Positions 12,581-23,986 of a stretch of DNA of 64,000 bases are shown piece after piece. The translations under genes were made by a program, and so were the position numbers. The DNA is taken from positions 1,054,001 through 1,118,000 of the forward strand of contig BCIX01000003.1 of the NCBI GenBank assembly GCA_001600095.1, given 5' to 3'. The first letter of the stretch is position 1. The number at the start of each line of letters is the position of its first letter. The notes beneath the pieces were generated by a model. It was not told the DNA's origin and did not search any database. It was given only the letters and a program-made list of their open reading frames with translations. The stretch is from Bullera alba. Taxonomy: Eukaryota > Basidiomycota > Tremellomycetes > Tremellales > Bulleraceae.

Positions 12581-12795
12581 TCAACGGTCCTTAGCGCTTG
12601 TCGAAGGTTTGTCTGAGCTCCACTCAGCATCAGCTTGCTCGATCACTCGTCCAGATGCTACTCACCAGTGTCTGCCGAATTGAGCAGTCGAAGAGGTGAT
12701 GAAGTGTCCTGCTTGAGTGATTTGTTGACAACCTGCTCGTGCTCGAACTTTCTCCTGGCCTCGTCCTTCCGCTTCGACTTTTCATGTCCTCGCAT
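12581..12795 (-). CDS. Small basic protein, 53 residues, 2 exons
   Basis: Modelled as complement(join(12581..12612,12666..12795)). The ATG at 12795 opens a Lys/Arg/Glu-rich frame (MRGHEKSKRKDEARRKFEHE). It runs for 43 codons into a perfect GTGAGT donor; a 53-nt intron with GCTGATGCTGAG near its end and an AG acceptor leads in phase to DKPSTSAKDR and a stop. The charged helix-like start and the canonical intron argue for a real gene, but I recognise no family, and small size leaves room for chance. It lies alone between the kelch-BTB and Doa4 genes, on the same strand as both. Confidence 0.45.
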
Positions 12796-13346
12796 ATTCG
12801 ATTGACATTCTTTCGCTCGGATATCGCAAGCCACTAGCGCAGGTTCCTAGAGGTTCCTAGGTGACTCGGACGTGTTCAAAGGCACCAGAAATGAGATCGA
12901 GGATGTGGTGGACGCGCGAGTCTGCGCTCAGGAGAACAAGCGTACCCTACCCTCGGACAATCTAATCTGATCTAAGCAACGCCGCCAACGCGGTACTTTG
13001 ACTCAAAGGGCTGCCGTCACTCGGACTCTAATCGACTTCCGAGCTCATACTAATGGCAGTCCTCCACCGAACAGCTCCGAAGCTGTCCTCGCGAGGCGAG
13101 CCTCCGCCCAGATCCCGAGAACATGAGCCAGGGTCAAGCACCGTCACTATCTGTCACGCTTGCTAAAACCAGTCTAATCGCAGGACCCTCAACTGCGGTA
13201 TCGCACACGATCACCTCGATCATCAAAGAACTGGAGTACATTGAGGACCTCTTGAGCGTGTGATCCTGAAGCTCGGTTCGATGCATTTGCTCATGTGAGC
13301 TTGATTAATCTGGTTTACAACTTGATACCTATGATGCCATACTGAT
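12796..13346. other. Intergenic sequence
   Basis: No supported gene. It contains a perfect 10-bp direct duplication (AGGTTCCTAG twice, 12841-12860). It forms the 3' flank of the Doa4 gene and the upstream region of the small gene. Confidence 0.45.
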
Positions 13347-16300
13347 CTACGCCTTGATCCTCTTGTAGAATCTACATAGTCGTCAGCAGTGCTCACAGTG
13401 GCCTGGATGGCACTCACAAGATGTATGCAGGACGAGTCTGCAGAAAGGATATCAGCCAAAAGGACATTTCGATCACGCCGATAAAACCGGCGCGAATGGC
13501 GCTAAATCACAAGTCACTCACCACGACGTCCTTTTCCTGAGCTGGGGTGACACGACTGTCCTCGCAATACTGCCATCCTTTCGAGCTCTTGACATACGCC
13601 GTGTCTAGTCGTTAGCGGCGAACGCTGGGGTGTACTCACAATGACCAGAACTCAATGTGCCCATGTGATTGCTAACGCCGTACAGGTCGTATCGGAATGG
13701 CGCAATCTGCGTCCTCGGGTCGTCCAGATCCTCTTTGCCGGTGGGATGCCGGTAGGGCATGTATCGACTGAGATCGAGTCCTTTGACGGGGTAGATGACT
13801 GGCGTCTCGGACTTATCCCAGAACACGCCGTTCTTGGTCGAGAATCGCTTGAGCTGGATCAGAAGCACGGGCGGTAGGCGAGAGATTGTCAATGTCTTGG
13901 TCGCTCTGCGCAGCTGTTTACACCTGGGACAGTTCCTGCACCGGTCAGCCAAACATCTCCCAAGATGTACCCACCAAGCATCCTCCTTCTCTAGCAGCTC
14001 TGGCTTGACAAACTCGTCAATGAGCTCTTGCACCACCACCTTGTTCTTGCCCGCGGGGACCGGTAGCGAGAGGTACATGAACGTATCGTATGTCGTGGAT
14101 GTCTAAAGGTCAGCCCAGACCTCGAGCCCTACTCACCTTGTGACAAGTTAGACACTCCAGACGGTTCCTATACTGCCCCTGGAAGAGATCCACGATGAAA
14201 CTATCGTTCCGCTGCTTGTAGATCTGCCACTCGTTCTCCGAAGCGATCTCTGGCGGAAGAGTCTCGAGCGATGCCTCGCGCTCAGGCGTCATCTCCACGG
14301 GCGCTGGCTTGTTCTTGACTCGGTTCAGATCCTCGTGAAGACCGTCCAGGACGAAGGAGAGGAACTCTTGGGAGTCGTGTTGGTCTGTGCCTCCGAATTG
14401 CGATGCAAACGAGATGATGTTTTTCTACAGTCAGCTCGGGCGTCTCAATTCCACTCACTCGAAAGGTTACTGGGGACAAAAAGTTGTACTCTTCCTTCCA
14501 GAGCGCCTTTAGTAGCTCTGCAAATGCATTGGCGAGGTTGCCCTTCATTCCTAGTGGATTTTGCACGTTGATAGACTTCTTATAGCTCCCGTCTACAGAG
14601 TTAGCTTAGATACACGGCTCCAGACTCACCGAGGAAATAGCTTGTGAAGGGGTATGTTGCAGAGAGACACTGGATGGTAGAGTTCATGTAACAAGTGCTG
14701 CTAATCAGCTCACATCTTCCGGCAATGACTCACTTTCCCAGATTTTTCAATCCCGTCAGGCCCAGGACTATGTCGTTCCAATATCGAACCTCGTCTCCCT
14801 TTGCAATGAGGTCCAAGCCCCGCAGTGACCCGCTCCGAACGACCGCTGGCCTCGTGTCGTACCGCTCCATGGCATGCTGGGCTGCCAAAGGCGGCTGTTG
14901 TGGAACTCGGGCCAGGGCGTGCGCTTGTGGATAGTCGATACTGGCTTTCTTGGAATGCGCTGTGGGAGGTGTATAACTCGAGCCGGAGTATGCTTGATTG
15001 TTGTGCTCAACATAGTCGCTTCGCCGTCTGGACCCGGGTCCGGGGTGGATCGAAGCCTGGGGCGGAGGTGCTATTGGCGTGGGCGAGGTGTATGACGAAA
15101 GCGAATTGGAGTGGATTGGTGGTGGTGATGAGACGTATCCCCGACCATGCTGTCGACCGGTGAAAGATGGTTCTCCGGTCATGGATTGGGGGTAGCCAAA
15201 CTGCCAAGCTCAGCATGGCACACACCTCTGTGACTTACACTGTCCGTGATATTCTTTGCGTATGGCGAAGACTGGTATACCGGTGTATCCCGATTCGCAC
15301 GCTTGCTCTCGCCCAGCGGGTTGGCAGGACCTCCTCCAGCTTTCTCCATCCCTCGCGGCGGACTACAAGTCAGCGTCTACAGCAGCGTGACGACTCACGG
15401 TGGTGGCGGGCCATGACCGTTTGTCATCGGTTTCCGGGGGCCGAACCCATTGGCCAGGGCGTATGCCTGGGCGTGTTTTGCCGCACGCATCTTGATAAAC
15501 TCGACCCAACCGGCATATCCCTTGGTCAAGAGCGCTGGTGTCCGTTCTAGCTTTTTGGCAAACTCGTGCTCGTAGATCAGTTCCCAGAGCCTGGCGAGGG
15601 GCGCTGGATTGCCGGTATCTTTACGAGGCCAATTCACCGAATGCGAGTCATACACGACGACCAGATCCGATCGATGTCGGTTCTCGAATGCTTTTCGCTG
15701 CTTCTCCGGTAGTAGAGATAAAGCGTCTTCCAGCTTGGCCGAGGTCATCCTAAGTCATCAGCATCGCAATTACAGAGCGAACCCACCCATCACGCAAGAC
15801 GACGGTCGGATCCAGCCAAACGACCTTGATCTTCGCCCCTCTTGGTTCATATTCCACCCCGACATAGCCCGTCTGGAATTCCTCCTCAGGCCGGACGTCC
15901 AGCAACAGCAGGTCGACCGCATCGTTTAGGATGTAAGACCGAAGGGTCTCTGGGTCGACAGAGCTTGAGAATGGGAATTTCGGTTTCGACATTGACGGTC
16001 CAGGGGTCGGTTGTGCCACTGGAAATGCGATGGGCGTTTGCACTTGAGGCGTCCCGCTCGCCGGGGGTGACGAGATGCCATTGGATAATGGGGACCGGGT
16101 GGAATCTCCGGTTGGATTGGGCGAACTGGGGCTGATAGTCGTCACGTTGGCCGTGCTCGCCGGACGCTTGAGGTTGGCTGTGGGATCTGGGCTAGGGGGT
16201 CCCATTGGCTCTCGGTCCAGTGACTTTAGGTTCTCTGCCCGGGGTCCCCCTGGTCTAGTCGTGGGCACAGATGGCAATGAAGGCAAGTCTGGTAGATTGC

Positions 16301-17578
16301 TGACATCCGGTAACGACAGCATAGGCTCGTCTTCCTCTTCCAGAATGGTGTCTGAGCGAGGGCGTGGGTTGTCGTTCGGTAGTCCATCGATGCTATCTGG
16401 ATCGCGAGCAAAGGCAGAACTCGGCTCGGGAAACTCTTCAAACTGCTTTCCAAACTCGCTCAACGAGGGGAATGCCTTTGAGAAGTCTTCCAAGTCGTCT
16501 TCCGAAGCGGCTTTGGGTAGACGAGCTGGGACATCGGGAAGTGGGGCGCGGATCGTTTGCTCGGATGTGGGCGGCGAAGGTGGTATCGAAGGGAGTGGAG
16601 GGCGATGTATAGGTGGAATCGGACTTGTGGCATCAGACTGGTTCTGAGATCCAGAGTTTAGATGTTCTGGCTCTTGTGGTCCGGTCGAACGCCGGCTTCT
16701 GGTTGACGAGCCAGTCACTGCCGCTCTCATTCTCTGTATTGGGTCGTCCTCGGGGATCTGGTCTTGTGGCTCCTGCGGTGATATGGGCTTGTCCTGCTGA
16801 GGTTTGGGTTTTGGACCCAGCCCACTGCTCGAGGCCGTAGACGTGCTGCCTGATCTCGATCTGCTCCCCTGAGCTCCATTGACTGTCCTGGTCGGGCCAT
16901 AGTTCCCCGCTCCGCCTGTCAAAGACATTCCTCCCATCTGAGCTTTATTCGGAGAGCTGGGCTTGGCTTCTGGGATCTCCTTGCTGAATCTCTTTGGAGT
17001 AGGTCCAACGTCCATTCCCTTCCCACTGAGCGCCTTCATTCTGTCGGCGATACTGCCCATAGGCTTGACTTCGGGTCCTGATTGGCGTGAAACTGCTGGT
17101 GGGCGGGATGGGATGCTGCGGATCAGTCAGCGAGCTCGACCGGCCGCGACCTACCCATTGGCCTTGTTAGAATCTTGGCTTTCAATCTCTCTAGCCTTGA
17201 GGGACTCCTTGATCTCCTTCGCTTTGCCCAGGAATGCTTCATAGGTCTATACCACTCAGCAAAGCAGGCACTTGTTAGACTCACCTCTTTAAAGTCTTTG
17301 ACCCGATGACCCAACGATGAATCCTTCTTCTTCTCCTCCGAGTAGCCAGGGTGCATCTTGCAGTTGGAATACGCCTGACATGTCCTCACGTACTGCACAA
17401 ACATCTCCTCCTTCTTGTTCCGCCTCTCTGCCAAGATTGCCTTTTCAGCCTCATACCTCGCAATCTCGAACCACTGTCGAGCGGTGTGATCGGTGATTGG
17501 ATCCAGATCATTCGCCATTGCCTGCAGCCCTGACAGCGATACGGATGACAGCGGCGGCGAAGGTAGTGACCGTGACAT
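13347..17578 (-). CDS. DOA4: Ubiquitin carboxyl-terminal hydrolase, Doa4/USP8 type, with inactive rhodanese domain
   Basis: Modelled in 14 exons: complement(join(13347..13371,13418..13437,13522..13604,13640..13935,13975..14102,14137..14424,14459..14592,14630..14697,14734..15200,15239..15362,15399..15749,15787..17115,17155..17246,17285..17578)), 1232 residues. Order: N-terminal helical MIT/USP8-dimer-like region (residues 20-125), Ser/Pro-rich linker, rhodanese-like domain (about 515-640), second linker, USP catalytic domain from GLKNLGNTCYMNS (Cys about 888) to SGHYTAY (His about 1190) and RPAYILFYKR at the end. A zinc pair CPRC is present in the fingers. The family frees ubiquitin from cargo at endosomes before vacuolar degradation. 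The rhodanese loop reads VVVYDSHSVNW with no Cys, so this domain should be a binding module only, as in Doa4 and USP8. Alternative ATG at 17518. Confidence 0.9.
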
Positions 17579-17966
17579 GATGGCGGATGCTGTGCTGATC
17601 AAGGCGAACTGCGATGGTGGAAGCGAACTATGTCATAGGTGTTTGCGGAATGTTGGCGTAGATGGTGCTGATACAGAGCTGAGCAAAGCTTCACTGAGGC
17701 CAGCGGGAAGAGATGGGCAGAGGATGGCTACAGCTGAAGCGCTACAAGTATCAATGTTGAAAGAGTCGAGTGTGTATGTAGAGAACGAGTATGACGAAGG
17801 TTGAGATCGCCGGGAAACAACTGGACACGATTCGGCAATTAAGCTTGCCCACTTTAGCTCTCCTCCCTACATGTTCACCCTCACATCGTCGACGTCGTCG
17901 CTACCTCCAACCCAACAACTATACATGTCTACATAGCCCAGTCCACAGGGGACACTTCAGCCAGCC
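17579..17966. promoter_or_regulatory. Divergent promoter region between DOA4 and the VanZ-like gene
   Basis: 388 bp separate two divergent start codons. It contains a pyrimidine/CA-rich leader just before 17967 (CATCGTCGACGTCGTCGCTA and following). No specific motif is recognised. Confidence 0.4.
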
Positions 17967-19017
17967 ATGCCATCAGGTTCTTCCTACCCGCAGCCTACGG
18001 CCGTCGTGCAGCAGATCTACGAGGCCATCACCGAGCGTCTGCTCCGGTCGTACCCTATAAAGGACTATCCGCTGTGCATCCGTCCGGTGAGCCAGAGTGT
18101 CGCTTATATGGGCAGACTGCTCAGATCAGCTTGCTGAACAATGCTGATGATTGTAGGGCATGATCTTTGTCACTGCCGCTTGGTTGATCTTACTGGGCAT
18201 CCTCGGTATGGCACCTCTGCCCGAGCTGCCCATCAATGACAAGGCGTTGCATTTCTTTGGTGTAAGCTCGATTCTGAGATGACAAAATCTGACTCGGTGA
18301 CAGCTTGGTTTCGCTACTTTCCTGCTCTACTTTATCATAGAGGTCCCAGAGTGCGTCGACTAGACGTAAGATGGAAATGCTGATACTGTGCTTCAGAGGA
18401 CCCGCAAGGCGAGTTTGGTACATACGGCGTGCACCCTTGCTCTTCACACTGGTCACTGGGTTCTTCGTTGGCGGTATCCTCAGCGAGTTCTTCCAGGGCT
18501 TACTGCCGGTGAGTTGGTCAATTCGGCACAAGAAGGCCAACTGAAAATGTCGTAGTGGAAGACTTTCCAGTGGGGTGACATTGCCGTGGGTCTAACATTA
18601 CCACCTCTATGAGACTGACCTCCCCAGGCAAACCTCTTGGGGTCCTCGCTGTTCCTCTACTTGGCTCATCTCCTTCACACTCGCCATCGGAAACGATCCG
18701 AGTTGGCGGCTCTGTACCAGCCCCTCAACTATCGGTCCTCGTCGACCTATCGAGATGCTCAAGGTCGAGAGCATGCCTTTGACGCCAACTCTTCATCCCC
18801 AGCACAAGCCAACTCGGCAGCAGAATCGACATACCCATATAGACACACGAGGCAGGGCAGCAATGTCTGGGAGGCAGATAGTGAAGGAAGGCAGAGTATA
18901 GACTCGCCGGGCCGTTCGACATATGCCAATCTCGCCGCAGAAGGAGGATCGGATCGAATATTCGATATAGGCGACGATGACGATCCCACACCGACAACGC
19001 AGAACCAGCGGATTTAG
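17967..19017 (+). CDS. VanZ-like domain membrane protein
   Basis: Modelled as join(17967..18086,18157..18261,18304..18350,18397..18508,18556..18585,18628..19017), 267 residues. Four hydrophobic helices are visible: FVTAAWLILLGILGMA, LHFFGLGFATFLLYFII, LLFTLVTGFFVGGILSEFFQ and ANLLGSSLFLYLAHLL. The conserved VanZ spacing DKALHFFG ... SEFFQGLLPWKTFQWGDIAANLLG is present, with the GDIxANxLG end motif. VanZ-like proteins are known from bacterial glycopeptide resistance and are also common in fungi without known function, so no drug role should be read into the name. The C-terminal 110 residues are a soluble Ser-rich tail ending in an acidic patch (GDDDDPTPTT). The gene ends 35 bp before the convergent SLD3 stop, so the two mRNAs must overlap. 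Confidence 0.85.
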
Positions 19018-19052
19018 ACGAGTAAAGTGGTACATCAACATGTGTATACATT

Positions 19053-21290
19053 TCATGACTTGGCCGGGGTTTCTGGGACAATGGGCAATCGCTGGGAGTC
19101 ACCGTCATCATCCGATATCTCTTCATCCGTCATCACCATGAGACTACCCAGAGGATCGTCACTCTCGTCTCCGCTGTCCAACACGGTTTCCTCGTTCAGA
19201 GTGGAGATGGCGAAAGAACCAAATCCTCGAGAACCACTGGAACCCTGCTTTGGGGTTTCTCGTACGCCACCGGAGTTGATTGGGGTCTCAGCGACTCCCG
19301 AGCCCAAGGCATACCTATCGTCTCGCACGATCCTGCCCTGAGCCACTGGGGTCTCTGTGATGAAGGCCTGTCGCGCAAAGCCAGCTTCACTTCGTGAGCC
19401 ACTTGGCGGTTCCTCTCTTATAGGCGTAGGAGCGACGAAGCTGCCGACTCTCGAACCAAAGATGCCAGAGCGGGGCTTGGAGGGTGTGGCGAAGACCAAT
19501 GTGCCCTGCGATTCGCGCGATTGAGTTTGCGTTTCTAAACGTCGGATCAGCCCTGACTCGAGAGACGGACATACCTTGAGAATTCCGCCTTGCTTTCACT
19601 GGATCACTAGTCTTTCTCCCAAGAAGACCCAGCCTTTGTTGCGATTGCGAATCTGTCCTTCCAATTGACGCCTTGTCCTTCTTCAAGCTGATTGCGCTCG
19701 AGGTGGACCGCCTCATGAATCCAACTTCACGGCCTTTGAACAAGTCTTTCCCACTTGGCGCCCTCATCATCCCTTTCTTTGGCACATCCAGACTAGACCT
19801 CTCTGTGATTCCTGGTCGGGCTGGCGCTGAAGCCGGATCAATTGATTGGGACCGACTGCGTGGTCGTACGCTTTCTTCCACCGTGTCGCCTGCTCGGGAG
19901 TATGTCCGGCTGAAACTCGAGCCTTCCCTGTTAAACGATCGTCCGTGCAGACTGTTGACTGATCCCTCTCTTTGCATTTTGGGCGGAGACATCCTAGAGC
20001 CTGTTTCTGAGGGTGTGCGCGAGGTCCTGCCAGATATCGATGGCCTTGGCATGTTGGACTGAGTGAGTGCGTCTGTGGATGGTCGCGCTCGAGTCATTGC
20101 CGGCTTCCTCGGCTTCTTGGTCGTTGCAGGGGGTTCAGGAGGGGGTAATGCCGTTCCAAATACTTTCAGGTGGAAGGAGTCGCATAGATCGCGTTGAGCA
20201 GAGAGGAACCTGCAATAGAGTCAGTGTTGAATCCTCAGCAAGAAACTCACTCTGCTTTGATCACCTGTCTCCAGAAACGCTTGAGGATTGTCGTGATTTT
20301 CTCCTCTTCCCTGCCCTTTCCTTTGCTCTTACTTGCGGCGTCACCCTTGTCATCCACCCCTATGCCCAGCTCTGCAACGGCCGACCAGACGCTGATTCGA
20401 TCAATGAGCAGTTCCAGAGCGGCTCGGGGCTCCTCTGTCGCTCGCACTTCGCCAACAGAACCACGACGACTGCGTTTCCGCTTCTTCGGGGCTGTCGGAG
20501 GTGGATCAAGTGATATGTAGAGAAAGAGCAAGGCGACTTGCATCATTGTCCTACAGCAATCAGCGGTGCGACCTCTGATACGAGCTAAGACTCACTCGCG
20601 CTTCTCCAGCTCATCGGTCCAGGCTTTGGCGACCACCGCCGCCGTACCTTCACTTGCAGCCCTTGAGTTTGTCCGCAGATCCAAGCTTGCCTCCAGGACG
20701 TCAACCTCGTCTTTGGCTATCACTCCCGAGCGGACCGCTTCGGCAAGTATGTCCCTCCGGACCTCGTGCGAGCTTTCAGTCGACTTTGTCGTGATCAAAG
20801 ACCGGATAAGAGGTGCCAAGGCCTTTCGGTGTCGATTCTCGATTTGAGGTAAAGTGAGAAGATATGGGGAGATGAGTTGGGCCAACAGGTGAGCAGTATG
20901 GTCATCTCCAGACGTAACCGTTGCCTTGAGATCGGAAACGAGGTGTGGTATAGGCGCCAGCAGCTACACGAGGATCAGACGATATTTCGTCTTAGAGAAA
21001 CTTACATCTGATAGGTGAAGAGTCTCGAGGTATCTCCTTCTAAAGTACTGCTCCGTGTCCTCCGACTCCGGAAGTGTAGCTCCCCTGAGTACCATGTCAG
21101 CTGTCGTCACATTCAGCTCAAGGTTAGGCGCTCACGCTACATGATATGGCCACGAGACCTCTCCAGCCGGTCGAGGTGGGAGAGCGATAGGACATGTCAG
21201 GTCCAAAGTGAACGGCAGAGTTGGCGGTCTCAAGCGACTAGGCCCAGCCTCGGCATTATGGTGAGTCGCTGTAGCCACGGCGACCTCCAT
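19053..21290 (-). CDS. SLD3: DNA replication regulator Sld3-like (Sld3/Treslin domain)
   Basis: Modelled as complement(join(19053..19534,19575..20209,20251..20550,20596..20963,21006..21084,21136..21290)), 672 residues. Residues about 75-290 match the pattern of the Sld3 domain: a helical stretch (LISPYLLTLPQIENRHRKAL), then MMQVALLFLYISLDPPP followed by a KKRKRSRRGS loop, LELLIDRISVW, and LKRFWRQVIKAEFLSAQRDL. In yeast this domain binds Cdc45 and loads it at licensed origins. The rest is disordered, Ser/Arg/Pro-rich, and carries many TP sites near its end (FATPSKP, APTPIRE, TETPVAQ, RETPKQ, PETPAK); CDK sites in this part of Sld3 bind Dpb11. The start is the first in-frame ATG; the frame is open upstream to 21563, so a missing 5' exon is possible. 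Assignment rests on remembered motif pattern, not a search. Confidence 0.7.
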
Positions 21291-21760
21291 TCCTTGGTCT
21301 TGACCCAGGTGGTGTATGCAGCCGTTATCAGTCAAAGAAAGACATGCCTCGACCGGGATGTGATCGCAGAGTGGAGGTAAGAACGCGTCGAATTTGACTT
21401 TGGCAATCACCGACTTGCTACTCCTGCTTCCCTCATCGCGAGCCGCGGACCTACTGAGCTCAACACTGAGACAGGCTATAGTCCTTGACAGTGATAAGCT
21501 CAGGGATGAAGAGGGATGATGTCTTGAACAAGCTATTATTGTGTAAAGTCTGCTCCACACCAAGACGTGCCCGTGCTACCTCGGAGCCTTGAACCAAATG
21601 ATGAGATACATGCTATCCCTCTACTACCTATACACACTGCGCGTAGTCGCGCCATCCTTCGCCCATGCTTGGTATTACAAGAGGTATGCCGTGGCGGCGT
21701 AGCTGCCCGTGGGCATCAAAGCCTCTCGATGCTGACGGATGTCCCTGAGATTTGCGTTGT
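21291..21760. other. Upstream region of SLD3
   Basis: 470 bp between SLD3 and the end of RLI1. The minus-strand frame of SLD3 exon 1 remains open through most of it without an ATG, which may be leader sequence or an unrecognised 5' exon. Confidence 0.4.
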
Positions 21761-23986
21761 CTAGTCCTGGTCGACGAAGAAGAAGTTTCCAGCGGCTATC
21801 AGAAGAGGGTCAGATCGCATCCTGATCGGTCTATGAGATGGACTTACACTTTTGCTCCTTGTCCTTGAGCGAGTCCATCTTGTTGATACGCGGACGGCTG
21901 CACGGGGTCAGCGTCTATGATCTAGTCGAGAGAGCTACTCACAAGTTGGTGGGGTCTCTTCTGAAAGTAATGTCGAGCGATTTCAAGAACTTGTTCATAC
22001 CGGTCAACAGACCCTCGGGCCTGAATCGTCAGTCCGCGTTCATTCAACTGTGACTCACGTTCGGGCGTACGACTCGACGGCGGGCTGGCCGTCAAACACA
22101 ATGACCTTGTCGGCGAGATATGTGGCCATGATGAAATCGTGCTCGACGACAAACGCGGTCCGCTTGGATCCCATGACAAACTTCTTGATCACCTTACTGG
22201 CCAAGATACGCTGCTCGGAGTCGAGGTAGGCGGATGGCTCGTCGATCAGCAGAACATCGGCGGGGACACCGAGCACGAGAGTGATGGCGACTCGTTGCAG
22301 CTCTCCTCCAGACAGGCTAGACGTTAGCGACGATATCTCAAGAGTACTCACGTTTGGACATCCTGGTCCATGATCGGTTCTAGGTTCATTGGCTTGATGA
22401 CATCGCTGATGAATTGGGGGTCTACCTCACGTCAGGCTGTGTCGTCAGGGGTGTACTCACGCATGAACATTGCCTTGATTCGCTTCAACAGCAGCATTCG
22501 GACGGTACCGGGGAATTTTGGCGAGACTAATCGGTCAGCCAAGTCAACAGAATCGGACTCACTCGTCTGAGGCTTCATCGACACTCGAAGCGAAATCTTT
22601 TGGTCTTCCTCATCCGGTGCCAGCTTTCCTCCCAGCATCTGCACCAGCGTCGTCTTGCCCATACCGTTCTCTCCGAGCAGGACAATGATCTCCGAATCGG
22701 CAAACTGACCAGCGTCGACGTGAAGCTTGAACCCGCCGAGCGTCTTGACCATGTTGGGGTAGCTGTAAGATTGGGTCTTGGCGACCAGCACGTCATCGAC
22801 CGTTTCCGATATTCTAAACGTGAGGGATTCGTCTCGGAAACGCAGGTTCTCCGTTGGGATCATACCGTCGAGGAAGATGTTGATGCCTAGAAAGTCAAAT
22901 CAGAACGCACTCTACTTGAACTAAGGACTGTACTCACCTTCTCTGACAGAGTAGGGCATTGTCACCACACCGTAGGTACCTGGGACACCGTACAGCACGC
23001 AGATGAAATCTGAGAGATAGTCGAGCGTGGCCAAGTCGTGCTCCACGACAATCACATAGTTGGTTGGCGTGACCAGTCCTCGGATCACACGGGCAGCGGC
23101 CAATCGCTGCCTGATATCCAGATACGAAGACGGCTCGTCGAACATGTACACGTCGGCCTTCCTGACACTGGCAATAGCAATGGCGAATCGCTGCAACTCT
23201 CCTCCCGACAACTGTCCGACCTCTCTGCCCTGCAGACCCTTCAACTCGAGCGAGGTTTCCAGGTGATCCCGGTTGTCCAGCTCTGTCTGCTTGTCAAACA
23301 TTTTGCCGACGGTCATGTTGGGCACTTTGATACTCCTAGGTATCTGGTCCACATATTGAGGCTTGGTCACGGCTTTGATGTCGTCTTCGAGGACTTTGGT
23401 GAAGAAGTTTTGGAGCTCGGAACCTCGGAAGTACTTTAGAATCTCGGCCCATTCTGGTGGATCATCGTATTTGCCCAAGTTTGGTTTCTGCTTTCCAGAG
23501 AGGATTTTGAGTGCCGTTGACTTTCCAATACCGTTGGTTCCGACGAGACCGAGAACCTGTCCGGGTCGAGGCGTGGGGAGTCTGTGCAGCTTGAAAGCGT
23601 TGGCGGCGTATCTGTGGGTGACGTGGGTTTCGAGGTTGGTGGGCAAGTTGAGAATCTGAATGGCTTCGAATGGACACCTACACGTTAGCTAGGCGCGATA
23701 GTCTGACTCACTTTTTGACGCAGATACCGCATCCGATACACAGCTCCTCTGAGATGAACGCCTTTTTATCCGTTGGGTTGACTTCGATACACAACTTGCC
23801 CATCTTCACGACTGGACACGACCGCTTGCACTCTTGACGACTAGAGGGGGTTAGCTGGATAGGTGGAGAGGTATTCACCATTTCTTGGGTTTACACTGGA
23901 GACTTATCAGTGGATGCCCATATTACGCAGAGGGTACTCACCTTGTCGTCAGAGATGATGGCCACTCGGGTGAGTTTGTCGGACAT
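21761..23986 (-). CDS. RLI1: ABCE1/Rli1 ribosome recycling factor
   Basis: Modelled in 11 exons: complement(join(21761..21795,21848..21897,21943..22020,22059..22316,22352..22421,22461..22526,22563..22886,22938..23677,23712..23840,23879..23895,23942..23986)), 603 residues, the normal length. The N-terminus has two 4Fe-4S cluster motifs ([15 protein letters not shown] and [12 protein letters not shown]). NBD1 has Walker [10 protein letters not shown], signature LSGGELQR and Walker [16 protein letters not shown]2 has [18 protein letters not shown] and [11 protein letters not shown]. The protein splits post-termination ribosomes and takes part in initiation and subunit export; it is essential. 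Exon 2 is only 17 nt and supplies part of the first Cys motif. Identity is as sure as sequence reading allows. Confidence 0.96.

Noticed and set aside
16075..16647. 190-codon plus-strand frame, Gly/Ser-rich
   Set aside because: Antisense to the Ser/Pro-rich linker of the Doa4-type gene; composition is the mirror of that linker.
18157..18600. VanZ similarity as sign of antibiotic resistance gene transfer
   Set aside because: The gene is spliced with host-type introns and VanZ-like proteins are widespread in fungi; there is no sign of recent transfer or of other van genes.
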